From an uncultured Caulobacteraceae bacterium (GTDB lineage Bacteria > Pseudomonadota > Alphaproteobacteria > Caulobacterales > Caulobacteraceae): 8,768 nt of DNA. Numbering within the stretch: position 1 is the stretch's first letter; each line of letters opens with the position of its first letter. Below, in pieces: positions 1 to 6,236 of the stretch. The stretch is from assembly GCA_903884915.1 (NCBI GenBank), contig CAISGS010000304.1:1-8768 (forward strand). The letters run 5' to 3'. Made by a program: the position numbers and the translations under genes. The notes under the pieces were generated by a model. It was not told where the DNA came from and made no database searches. It worked only from the letters and a program-made list of their open reading frames with translations.

Positions 1-685
1 CACCTGGCGGCTGCTTGACCAAGCGGTCAAGGATGGCAAGCGCGTGCTGTTTGAGGGGGCTCAAGGCACCTTGCTCGATGTTGATCACGGCACCTATCCC
101 TATGTGACCTCGTCCAACACAGTGGCCGGACAGGCCGCCGCCGGTTCGGGCCTTGGCCCCCGCGCACCGGGTTTTGTTCTGGGCATCGTCAAGGCCTATA
201 CGACCCGCGTGGGCGAGGGGCCGTTCCCGACCGAGCTGTTTGACGAGTATGGCCGGCGCCTTGGCGAGCGGGGTCATGAGTTTGGCACCGTCACCGGCCG
301 TCCGCGCCGCTGCGGCTGGTTCGATGCGGTTCTGGTGCGACAGTCTATCGCCATCAACGGCATCCACGGCATCGCCTTGACCAAGCTGGACGTGCTCGAC
401 GGCTTTGAGACCCTCAAGGTCTGCGTCGGCTATCAGATCGGTGACAAGCTCTATGATTACCTCCCCGCGGGGATGGCCGCTCAGGCGGCGGCGGTTCCCG
501 TCTATGAGACGCTGGAGGGGTGGAGTGACAGCACCCGTGGTGCGCGCAGTTGGAAGGATCTTCCTGCAAATGCGGTAAAATATGTTCGACGCATAGAAGA
601 ATTGATCGAGGCCCCCGTCGCTCTACTGTCAACAAGCCCCGAGCGCGAAGATACGATCCTGATGCGCGACCCGTTCCAAGATTAA
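1..685 (+). CDS. purA: Adenylosuccinate synthetase, C-terminal part (5' end cut by window edge)
   Basis: This enzyme joins IMP and aspartate using GTP to make adenylosuccinate, the first committed step from IMP to AMP, in the cytoplasm. The reading frame is open from base 2, so the first GTG or ATG seen is internal and the gene starts outside the window; 227 residues are visible, about half of the usual ~430. Recognisable family blocks, in order, are [20 protein letters not shown] near the start, the IMP-contacting [14 protein letters not shown] block (from about base 284), [10 protein letters not shown], and the guanine-binding STSPERED block (from about base 629). The stop is TAA at 683-685 and the length after the last motif is normal, so the 3' end is intact. 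I see no clear terminator hairpin in the 82 bases after it. The assignment is very secure. Confidence 0.97.
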   Translation, partial: TWRLLDQAVKDGKRVLFEGAQGTLLDVDHGTYPYVTSSNTVAGQAAAGSGLGPRAPGFVLGIVKAYTTRVGEGPFPTELFDEYGRRLGERGHEFGTVTGRPRRCGWFDAVLVRQSIAINGIHGIALTKLDVLDGFETLKVCVGYQIGDKLYDYLPAGMAAQAAAVPVYETLEGWSDSTRGARSWKDLPANAVKYVRRIEELIEAPVALLSTSPEREDTILMRDPFQD

Positions 686-700
686 TTATGCCCGGAAAGA

Positions 701-729
701 TTGTTTTTAGAGTTTAGGCATGTTACTAT
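701..729 (+). promoter_or_regulatory. Weak candidate promoter for the receiver-domain gene
   Basis: The purA-receiver gap (686-767) is distinctly AT-rich compared with its surroundings. It contains TTGTTT (701-706), a 17-base spacer and TACTAT (724-729), a modest match to a housekeeping promoter. A small inverted repeat, TTAGG (714-718) and CCTAA (730-734), flanks the -10. The hexamers are poor and this could be chance in AT-rich DNA; read-through from purA is also possible because no terminator is visible. Confidence 0.22.
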
Positions 730-767
730 CCTAACTGGTTTAATATTTATTCGCACCCTTGCGGCGG

Positions 768-1658
768 ATGGAGTCCCAGTTGGCCTATAGTGAACAGATC
801 TCGGCGCGGGCTCTCTCGAAGAGCATGAAGCGCGTGCTGATCGTTGATCCCAATCCTATGGCGGTCGACATCATGGTCGATCTGATTCGACAGGTGGGTT
901 TGGTTAAGATTTTTAAGACGGACCGGACCCACTACGGCTTTGAAATGGCGCGGGATATTAATCCCCATCTCATCATCACCGAGCTCGCGGCAGAAGGTTT
1001 CGATGGCCTCGACCTCGTTCGGGATATCCGACGCAGCGACATGGTCTGTCGCAAGGTGCCGATTATTGTCACCACGGCCGCCTCCACCCGTCAGGCCATT
1101 GACCGCGCGCGGGATGCCGGGGTCCATGAATTCCTAGCCAAGCCCTTTACCGCCCATGATCTCTATCGACTGATTGAGGCCGCCGTCCTTCATGATCGCG
1201 ATTGGGTGGAATGGTCAGACTATGTGGGACCAGAGCGCAGGCGCTTTAATTCCGGGGTCTATCATGGCAGGCTGAAGCGTGAATTTGACCAAGAACCGCC
1301 GACGACGCAGGAGCGCATGGGGGGTATCCTCATCCAGATGAAGGCGACCATTGAGCGGGTCGAAAGCGAGCCTGCGACCTCTGCGCGCGAACTTCTCAAG
1401 CAGGCCGAACAGCTCAGCGCCATCGGCCTTGAGATCCATGACTTTGCCATCGGTCAAGCGGCGTTTGAGCTCAAGACCTTCGTCCTGTCGTCCGTGAGGG
1501 CCGGTGGATTGACAAAGGCCAATATGCGCAAACATGCGGCCAATCTGATGACCGCCATGTCGGCCATGGCCAATGTCGGAACGCCGGTTAAGAACGCGGT
1601 CAGCAGCAGTTCGGACCGAGAGAAGAGCCGGTCTGGCTCAATGGCTCATAGCCTTTAG
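768..1658 (+). CDS. CheY-like receiver-domain protein with atypical (Glu) phosphoacceptor site and unknown C-terminal region
   Basis: The 296-residue product has one receiver domain at about residues 21-140, beginning KRVLIVDPNP. Aligned by eye to CheY, the first acidic residue is kept (Asp27), the second is Pro28, the phosphoacceptor is Glu72 (IITEL, codon GAG 981-983) instead of Asp, and the switch Thr (about 102) and Lys125 (AKPF) are kept. It therefore probably does not take part in ordinary phosphorelay and may be locked in an active-like state. After the receiver comes YVGPERRR (about residues 152-159), a linker motif I associate with alphaproteobacterial receiver proteins. A mostly helical stretch (about 180-270) with no recognisable DNA-binding or enzyme domain follows, then a Ser-rich tail. 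ATG at 768 was chosen over TTG at 759; neither has a good ribosome site. ATG at 825, with GAAGAG close upstream, would also keep the whole receiver and is a real alternative. Confidence 0.85.
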   Translation: MESQLAYSEQISARALSKSMKRVLIVDPNPMAVDIMVDLIRQVGLVKIFKTDRTHYGFEMARDINPHLIITELAAEGFDGLDLVRDIRRSDMVCRKVPIIVTTAASTRQAIDRARDAGVHEFLAKPFTAHDLYRLIEAAVLHDRDWVEWSDYVGPERRRFNSGVYHGRLKREFDQEPPTTQERMGGILIQMKATIERVESEPATSARELLKQAEQLSAIGLEIHDFAIGQAAFELKTFVLSSVRAGGLTKANMRKHAANLMTAMSAMANVGTPVKNAVSSSSDREKSRSGSMAHSL

Positions 1659-1663
1659 GCAAA

Positions 1664-1701
1664 CCGCCGCTAATGGCTGTCGATCCGCTGTTCAGCGGCG
1701 G
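1664..1701 (-). terminator. Candidate rpoH terminator hairpin overlapping its stop codon
   Basis: On the minus strand an 8-base perfect stem (CCGCCGCT with AGCGGCGG, arms at 1694-1701 and 1664-1671) is followed at once by TTT. The loop is long (22 bases) and holds a competing small hairpin (CCGCT-GAAC-AGCGG). The rpoH stop TAG lies in the distal arm. On the plus strand the same hairpin has no T tract, so it would serve rpoH rather than the convergent receiver gene. The T run is short and the loop long, so this is tentative. Confidence 0.33.
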
Positions 1702-2563
1702 CGGCCATCATGGACTTTTGCAGCTTCTCGAAGGCGCGGACCTCGATCTGGCGCACCCGTTCACGGCTAACCCCATAGTGGCTGGCCAGATCCTCGAGCG
1801 TCGTGGGATCATCCTTGAGTCGACGTTCAGTAAGGATATGGCGCTCGCGATCGGACAGTTCCGTCATGGCCGATTGTAACAGGGTCGTGCGGATGCCGTG
1901 CTCTTCGCTGTCAGCCAATTGAGTCTCTTGGCTCACCGCATTGTCGTCGGCCAGCCAGTCCTGCCACTCGCCATCCCCATCGACCCGCAAGGGCGCGTTG
2001 AGGGACGCGTCTGGACCGGACATGCGCCGGTTCATCGAGATGACTTCCTCGTTCAGCACGCCCAGACGCGTGGCAATATGGCTGACCTGTTCAGGACGAA
2101 GGTCGCCCTCTTCAAAGGCGCTTATCTCCGACTTGGCCTTGCGCAGGTTGAAGAACAGCTTCTTCTGCGCGCCGGTCGTGCCCATCTTCACCAGCGACCA
2201 AGACCGCAGGATATACTCCTGGATCGAGGCGCGGATCCACCACATGGCATAGGTTGCCAAGCGAAAGCCGCGCTCGGGCTCGAACTTCTTGACCGCCTGC
2301 ATCAGGCCGACATTGCCTTCGGAGATCACCTCGCCGATGGGCAGGCCATAGCCGCGATAGCCCATGGCAATCTTGGCCACCAGACGCAGGTGTGACGTGA
2401 CCAGACGGTGGGCAGCATTGGGGTCTTCATGTTCGCGCCAGCGCTTGGCCAGCATGAATTCTTCGTCCCTTGCCAGCATAGGGAACTTGCGAATCTCAGT
2501 CAGATAGCGTGACAGGCCGCCATCGGGCGACATCACTGACAAGGATTGAGCTACAGTAGCCAT
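1670..2563 (-). CDS. rpoH: RNA polymerase heat-shock sigma factor RpoH (sigma-32)
   Basis: RpoH directs RNA polymerase to heat-shock and protein quality-control promoters. The 297-residue length fits the family. An N-terminal region 1.2-like segment (about 13-45) precedes region 2 (about 55-130), including the core-binding LRLVAKIAMGYRGYGLPIGE and the -10-recognising YAMWWIRASIQEYILRSW. The diagnostic RpoH box QKKLFFNLR is at 133-141 and separates it from RpoD and RpoS. Region 4.2 (about 255-281) has the helix-turn-helix ending VSRERVRQIEVRAFEKL. The ATG at 2563 has AGGGG (2572-2576) eight bases upstream. It lies downstream of rluD on the same strand and faces the receiver gene with only 11 bases between stops. 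A sigma-32-like promoter upstream suggests positive autoregulation, as known for C. crescentus rpoH. Confidence 0.97.
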   Translation of the reverse strand: MATVAQSLSVMSPDGGLSRYLTEIRKFPMLARDEEFMLAKRWREHEDPNAAHRLVTSHLRLVAKIAMGYRGYGLPIGEVISEGNVGLMQAVKKFEPERGFRLATYAMWWIRASIQEYILRSWSLVKMGTTGAQKKLFFNLRKAKSEISAFEEGDLRPEQVSHIATRLGVLNEEVISMNRRMSGPDASLNAPLRVDGDGEWQDWLADDNAVSQETQLADSEEHGIRTTLLQSAMTELSDRERHILTERRLKDDPTTLEDLASHYGVSRERVRQIEVRAFEKLQKSMMAAAAEQRIDSH

Positions 2564-2574
2564 CGGTAGAACCC

Positions 2575-2598
2575 CTAATATCTTGGCGAGTGACGCAT
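2575..2598 (-). CDS. Possible seven-codon leader peptide (uORF) ahead of rpoH
   Basis: On the minus strand an ATG at 2598 opens the frame MRHSPRY and ends with TAG at 2577-2575. GGAG lies four bases before the ATG and a stronger GGGGAGG lies farther upstream. The stop codon overlaps the AGGGG that serves as the rpoH ribosome site, and the rpoH ATG is 11 bases after the stop. This geometry would suit translational coupling or leader control. The frame lies inside the leader predicted from the sigma-32-like promoter. A frame this short can easily occur by chance and no conservation data are available here. Confidence 0.22.
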   Translation of the reverse strand: MRHSPRY

Positions 2599-2629
2599 AG
2601 TGCTCCGTCGTCCTCCCCTTCGGATAAAT

Positions 2630-2658
2630 AGATAGGGAGCGTCTGTGGCCGGTTTAAG
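2630..2658 (-). promoter_or_regulatory. Sigma-32-type (heat-shock) promoter of rpoH
   Basis: Read on the minus strand, CTTAAA (2658-2653) is separated by 15 bases from CCCTATCT (2637-2630). The general sigma-32 consensus is CTTGAAA, about 13-15 bases, CCCCATNT; the match is 5 of 6 in the -35 core and one mismatch in the -10 octamer, with suitable spacing. The start of transcription would fall near 2623, giving a leader of about 60 bases before the rpoH ATG. Positive autoregulation of rpoH from such a promoter is established in Caulobacter crescentus. The remainder of the 2564-2722 gap shows no clear rluD terminator, so read-through from rluD into rpoH is possible. Confidence 0.5.
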
Positions 2659-2722
2659 TCCCGCCGGACAAAAACTTACGCTTTTAGGGCCAAGATCCCA
2701 TTACAAATTGGAGAGGTGGACC

Positions 2723-3724
2723 TTATAGCGCACCCAAGCGTGCCGCTAAACCGGCCATATCCGGTGGCAATTGGGTCTCAAATATCAGCTTTTCACCGGT
2801 TATCGGGTGAATAAAGCCTAGAACCGACGCGTGGAGGGCTTGGCGCGATAGTCCTGCCTCAGCGATGGCCTCCCGGACGGCGAGGGCGGGCGGTCCACCG
2901 CCGTAGACGCTATCGGCAAGGCAGGGCGTGCCCTTGTGGGCCATATGGACTCGGATCTGGTGCGTTCGCCCGGTTTCTAGCCGGCAACTGATCCGTGCCG
3001 CATAGGGTTTGGTCTCGGGTCCAAAGGTCTGTTCGACCGTGTAGCGGGTGATGGCCTCGCGCCCCCCGCTCTTGAGGACGGCCATCTTTTTGCGGTCGGT
3101 GGGGGACCGCCCGATCTGGGTGACGATGAGACCGGCTTGTGGCTCAGGCAAGCCCCGAACCAGGGCGGTATAGACCCGGTCAATATCGTGGGCGGCAAAG
3201 AGAGCCGAAAGTCCAGCATGGGCGGCATCGGACTTGGCGGCGACCATCACGCCAGATGTGTCCTTGTCGAGCCGATGAACAATGCCGGGCCGGGCCACGC
3301 CGCCAATGCCAGACAGGCTGCCCGCGCAATGGTGCAAAAGCGCATTGACCAGCGTACCCGACGGTGTGCCCGGCGCGGGGTGGGCGGCCATACCGGCAGG
3401 CTTATCAATAACGATCAGGTGGGCATCTTCGAAGAGGACGACGAGGGTTAGATCTTCTGGTGCCGGAAGTGCCGCCAGCGGTGCGGGCATCACCAGCACA
3501 TAGGTTCCAGCCTTGGCCTTGGCTGAGACGTCACTGACGACCTTGCCATCAAGACACAGGGCCCCTTGCCCCATAAGGGCCTGAAGGCGCGCCCGAGACA
3601 GATCTGGCAGATGCGCGGCCAAAACCCGATCCAACCGATCCCCGGAGGCCTCCGGGGAAATCACGATTTGGATGGTCTCATCCTCAAAGCCGTCACCTTG
3701 ATCAGACTGTATTAAATCTACCAT
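2723..3724 (-). CDS. rluD: RluA-family 23S rRNA pseudouridine synthase, RluD type
   Basis: RluD converts uridines in helix 69 of 23S rRNA (1911, 1915, 1917 in E. coli numbering) to pseudouridine during assembly of the large ribosomal subunit. The 333-residue product has an N-terminal S4 RNA-binding domain (about 28-85, GDRLDRVLAAHLPDLSRARL) followed by the synthase domain. The catalytic motif HRLDKDTSG is at 150-158 with Asp153 as the nucleophile. The family blocks IDKPAGMAAHPAPG (about 106-119) and LETGRTHQIRVHMAHKGTP (249-267) are present. The HRLDKD form and the S4 domain favour RluD over RluA, though an RluC-like specificity cannot be excluded. ATG at 3724 is the only sensible start; the N-terminus is about 15-18 residues longer than in E. 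coli RluD and the ribosome site is poor. The gene lies upstream of rpoH on the same strand. Confidence 0.93.
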   Translation of the reverse strand: MVDLIQSDQGDGFEDETIQIVISPEASGDRLDRVLAAHLPDLSRARLQALMGQGALCLDGKVVSDVSAKAKAGTYVLVMPAPLAALPAPEDLTLVVLFEDAHLIVIDKPAGMAAHPAPGTPSGTLVNALLHHCAGSLSGIGGVARPGIVHRLDKDTSGVMVAAKSDAAHAGLSALFAAHDIDRVYTALVRGLPEPQAGLIVTQIGRSPTDRKKMAVLKSGGREAITRYTVEQTFGPETKPYAARISCRLETGRTHQIRVHMAHKGTPCLADSVYGGGPPALAVREAIAEAGLSRQALHASVLGFIHPITGEKLIFETQLPPDMAGLAARLGAL

Positions 3725-3749
3725 GGATTAATCACAATTGGGTTGCCGT

Positions 3750-3757
3750 GTTGTAGC
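3750..3757 (-). promoter_or_regulatory. Candidate -10 element for rluD
   Basis: On the minus strand GCTACAAC (3757-3750) matches every defined position of GCTANAWC, the -10 consensus described for the Caulobacter housekeeping sigma-73. It would start transcription near 3743, about 19 bases before the rluD ATG. The -35 at the expected distance is weak (at most 3 of 7 positions), so support rests on the -10 alone and on assuming a Caulobacter-like host. Confidence 0.3.
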
Positions 3758-3780
3758 GAAACTGACACCGGACTCATCTA

Positions 3781-3799
3781 CCAAACGGCCCAAACGTTT
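3781..3799 (+). repeat. Short tandem direct repeat with palindrome, possible operator of the TonB receptor gene
   Basis: CCAAACG occurs at 3781-3787 and again at 3790-3796, a 9-base period. The second copy runs into the perfect 8-base palindrome AAACGTTT (3792-3799). The element sits 23-41 bases before the chosen receptor start, where a regulator could block or assist transcription. It is seen directly; the regulatory role is inference. Confidence 0.3.
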
Positions 3800-3821
3800 C
3801 ATTCTTGGGGTCGACACAATC

Positions 3822-6191
3822 ATGCTTTCCTTGCGTATCCGGTCATTTTCAATGGCCAGCATTCTGGTGCTGAGTGCCGCTACGGCCGCCCATGCAGAGG
3901 TCGCAGCCAATTCTGGATCGGTCGAAGAATTGGTTGTTACCGCACAAAAGCGCGAGCAAAAAACCATTGATGTCCCCATTTCCCTGACCGCCTATTCGGG
4001 CAGTTTCCTTGATGAGATCGGCGTTCAAGAGTTTGAAGAGCTTTCGGCCTTTGTACCCGGCTTCGAGGTGCAAAACCAGTCACCCAACAATCCAGGCTTT
4101 GTCATGCGCGGCGTTACCTCTGATGACGGTAGCGCTACGGTCGAGCCTCGGGTGTCGGTGTTCCAAGACGGGGTATCCATCTCCAAGTCGCGCGGCTCAT
4201 ATGTCGAACTGTTTGATAATGAGCGGATCGAGATCAGCAAGGGTCCTCAATCGACCCTCTATGGTCGAAGCGCCCTGATTGGTGCGGTCAATGTCATCCA
4301 GAACAAGGCCTCTACTCGGGGCGTAGCGGGATCAGCCAAGTTTGAGGCCGGCAATTTCAACTATCGGTCCTTGGATGCGATGGCCAATATTCCGTTGAGC
4401 GAGACCTTGGCCCTTCGGGTGGCTGGCCGCGTTAAGAAGCGTGACGGTTTTGTCGAGAACGCCTTGGGCGGCCGGGATTTTAACTCCACCGACACGGCGG
4501 CCTACCGCGTCGCCTTGCATTGGACCCCGAGCGAAAGACTGACCACCGATCTGATTTTCAATCACCAGACCGATAATCCGACCGGAACCTCGTTCAAGTC
4601 CTTGACCTATCTGCCGACCGAGCCCTTGACGGGTAAGGTCGTTGGCGATTTGGGCCGTAATTCTGGTGCAGCCCTTGGTGCCAGCGACGGGTTTATGGGT
4701 GGCCGTGACCTTGGGTTGGAGCGCACCGTCTGGGGCGTTACCGGCATCGTGGCCTATGAAATCAATGAGACTCTGAACCTGACCTCGACCTCAGCCTTCC
4801 GGCGCTTCAATTCGCTGGAAATCTTCGATGCAGACGGTTTCTCCCTGCCCCTGTTCGTTTTTGCCGAAGATGCGCGCGGCGACCAATATAGCCAAGAGAT
4901 CCGGGTCAATTATGATAGTGGCAAGCGCTTTAGTGCGTTCGCGGGTGTCGGCTATTTCTACGAAGACGGCTCGCAGGCGGTACCTTTACAGTATAACGAG
5001 CGTGTCTATGCCGTCCGCTCAAATCCGGCCCTTAGCAGCCTTTTGGGCTTTGTCGCCCCCAATGTGGGGTCGCTGGAAGCGATCAATGCCTACCCCGCCT
5101 TGAGCGCCTATAAGCTGGTCCATAGAGAGACCTTCCAGAACTATGGTCGGACCACCTCCTATGACGTGTTTGCAGATGCGACCTACAAGGTGACGGATGC
5201 CTTCGAAATCTCCGCAGGCCTTCGCTACTCAAGCGAGGATAAGCGTTCGGGCTATCGCGGAACGCTGGACAATGGCGGCTCCGTCTTGACCAGCGGTTCG
5301 GCCGCTAGGGCTGCCGACCCGGCCACCGCCCGTGGCATTTTCTTGCAGTCGACACCGGGCGGGAAGCCGCAATATAGCTCCCTTACCGATTCTGGCCTGA
5401 CTTACCGGGTCGTTGGTCGCTATGCCGTGTCGCAGGACTTTAGTGTCTTTGCCTCCTATGCACGGGGTCGCCGACCAAAGGTTTTGTCTGTTGCCGCCCC
5501 CTTGGCGCCGCAAGGCAATGTGCGGTTCGCACCCGTTGCAGCCGAGATCGTTGATTCTTACGAACTGGGCATTAAGAGCCAATGGTTCGACCGTCGCCTC
5601 GGTCTTGAGGGCTCGGTCTACCGCTATAGCTATACGAACTTCCAAACCAGTATCCAGATCGCTCCAGGCGTTTTCCAGACCATCAGTGCGGGCGATGCCT
5701 CCTCAACCGGTTTTGAAGGACAGGTCAACTGGCGGCCGGTCGATCAACTCCGTATTTTCGGCACCTATGCCCATGGCCCAGCCCGGTTTGACAATGGCCG
5801 CTTCAAGGGCAACCAGTGGCGCCTGTCGCCAGACGATAGCGTTTCATTCGGTCTAAAGTATGATGCGCCAGTTGCTGGAGGGGCCATATCTATCGTGCCG
5901 ACCTATACGTGGCAGTCAAAGCTGTTCTTCGACAATGATAATGACATCCCCGCTCTTCAGAGCACGGGGGACAAGATTCAAGACGAGTTCCAAACGCCTT
6001 ACGGTCTCCTCAATCTGCGGGTCGCATTCAAGCCTACCGATGCCAAGTGGAAACTTGAAGCCTTTGCCAGCAATCTGCTGAATCAGGACTACATCAAGGA
6101 TGCGGGCAATACGGGCGGCGCCTTTGGTATCCCGACCTTCATCGCTGGCGAGCCCCGCTATTTTGGGGCATCCTTCTCCATAACCTACTAG
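3822..6191 (+). CDS. TonB-dependent outer-membrane receptor
   Basis: TonB-dependent receptors use energy passed from the inner membrane to import scarce or large solutes through a 22-strand outer-membrane barrel. ATG at 3822 was chosen because it begins a classic signal peptide (MLSLRIRSFS, hydrophobic core, AHA cleavage after about residue 25); the frame is open back to a TTG at 3738 but those extra residues are charged and unlike a leader. The product is 789 residues. A TonB box EELVVTAQKRE is at 35-45. The plug (about 48-165) contains PGFVMRGVTS and ERIEISKGPQSTLYGR followed by GAVNVIQNKAS. The rest is barrel with many aromatic-ended strands, finishing FGASFSITY with a terminal aromatic as usual. 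The substrate is not readable. A PhoD phosphatase gene 45 bases downstream suggests an organophosphate-related role. No sigma-regulator N-terminal extension is present, so it is not a transducing (FecA-like) receptor. Confidence 0.95.
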   Translation: MLSLRIRSFSMASILVLSAATAAHAEVAANSGSVEELVVTAQKREQKTIDVPISLTAYSGSFLDEIGVQEFEELSAFVPGFEVQNQSPNNPGFVMRGVTSDDGSATVEPRVSVFQDGVSISKSRGSYVELFDNERIEISKGPQSTLYGRSALIGAVNVIQNKASTRGVAGSAKFEAGNFNYRSLDAMANIPLSETLALRVAGRVKKRDGFVENALGGRDFNSTDTAAYRVALHWTPSERLTTDLIFNHQTDNPTGTSFKSLTYLPTEPLTGKVVGDLGRNSGAALGASDGFMGGRDLGLERTVWGVTGIVAYEINETLNLTSTSAFRRFNSLEIFDADGFSLPLFVFAEDARGDQYSQEIRVNYDSGKRFSAFAGVGYFYEDGSQAVPLQYNERVYAVRSNPALSSLLGFVAPNVGSLEAINAYPALSAYKLVHRETFQNYGRTTSYDVFADATYKVTDAFEISAGLRYSSEDKRSGYRGTLDNGGSVLTSGSAARAADPATARGIFLQSTPGGKPQYSSLTDSGLTYRVVGRYAVSQDFSVFASYARGRRPKVLSVAAPLAPQGNVRFAPVAAEIVDSYELGIKSQWFDRRLGLEGSVYRYSYTNFQTSIQIAPGVFQTISAGDASSTGFEGQVNWRPVDQLRIFGTYAHGPARFDNGRFKGNQWRLSPDDSVSFGLKYDAPVAGGAISIVPTYTWQSKLFFDNDNDIPALQSTGDKIQDEFQTPYGLLNLRVAFKPTDAKWKLEAFASNLLNQDYIKDAGNTGGAFGIPTFIAGEPRYFGASFSITY

Positions 6192-6236
6192 GCCAACGAC
6201 CGGCCACCAGAACACCAATCGGAACGGACATACGAC

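Noticed and set aside
1898..2395. 165-residue plus-strand frame opposite rpoH
   Set aside because: It is antisense to an unmistakable rpoH, with no family resemblance; long shadow frames are expected in GC-rich DNA.
3712..3737. Possible CtrA box (TTAA-N7-TTAA) near the rluD start
   Set aside because: The two TTAA copies are 12 bases apart, not 7, and no other copy in the window fits; likewise the purA-receiver gap has only a 5-base spacing with one imperfect half.
3771..3775. GACTC, a GANTC (CcrM methylation) site in the divergent control region
   Set aside because: Single sites of this kind occur elsewhere in the window, including inside genes, so position alone does not support cell-cycle control.
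3738..3821. In-frame TTG at 3738 as start of the TonB receptor
   Set aside because: The extra 28 residues are charged and would bury the clear signal peptide starting at ATG 3822; the stretch also contains the intergenic repeat.
5229..5645. 138-residue minus-strand frame within the TonB receptor gene
   Set aside because: Composition looks like an antisense shadow (Arg/Gly/Pro-rich, no motif), and it lies wholly inside a well-supported gene.
6192..6236. GGCC-N7-GGCC after the receptor stop as a terminator
   Set aside because: The 4-base self-complementary stem is too weak and no T tract follows, so it does not argue against co-transcription with phoD.
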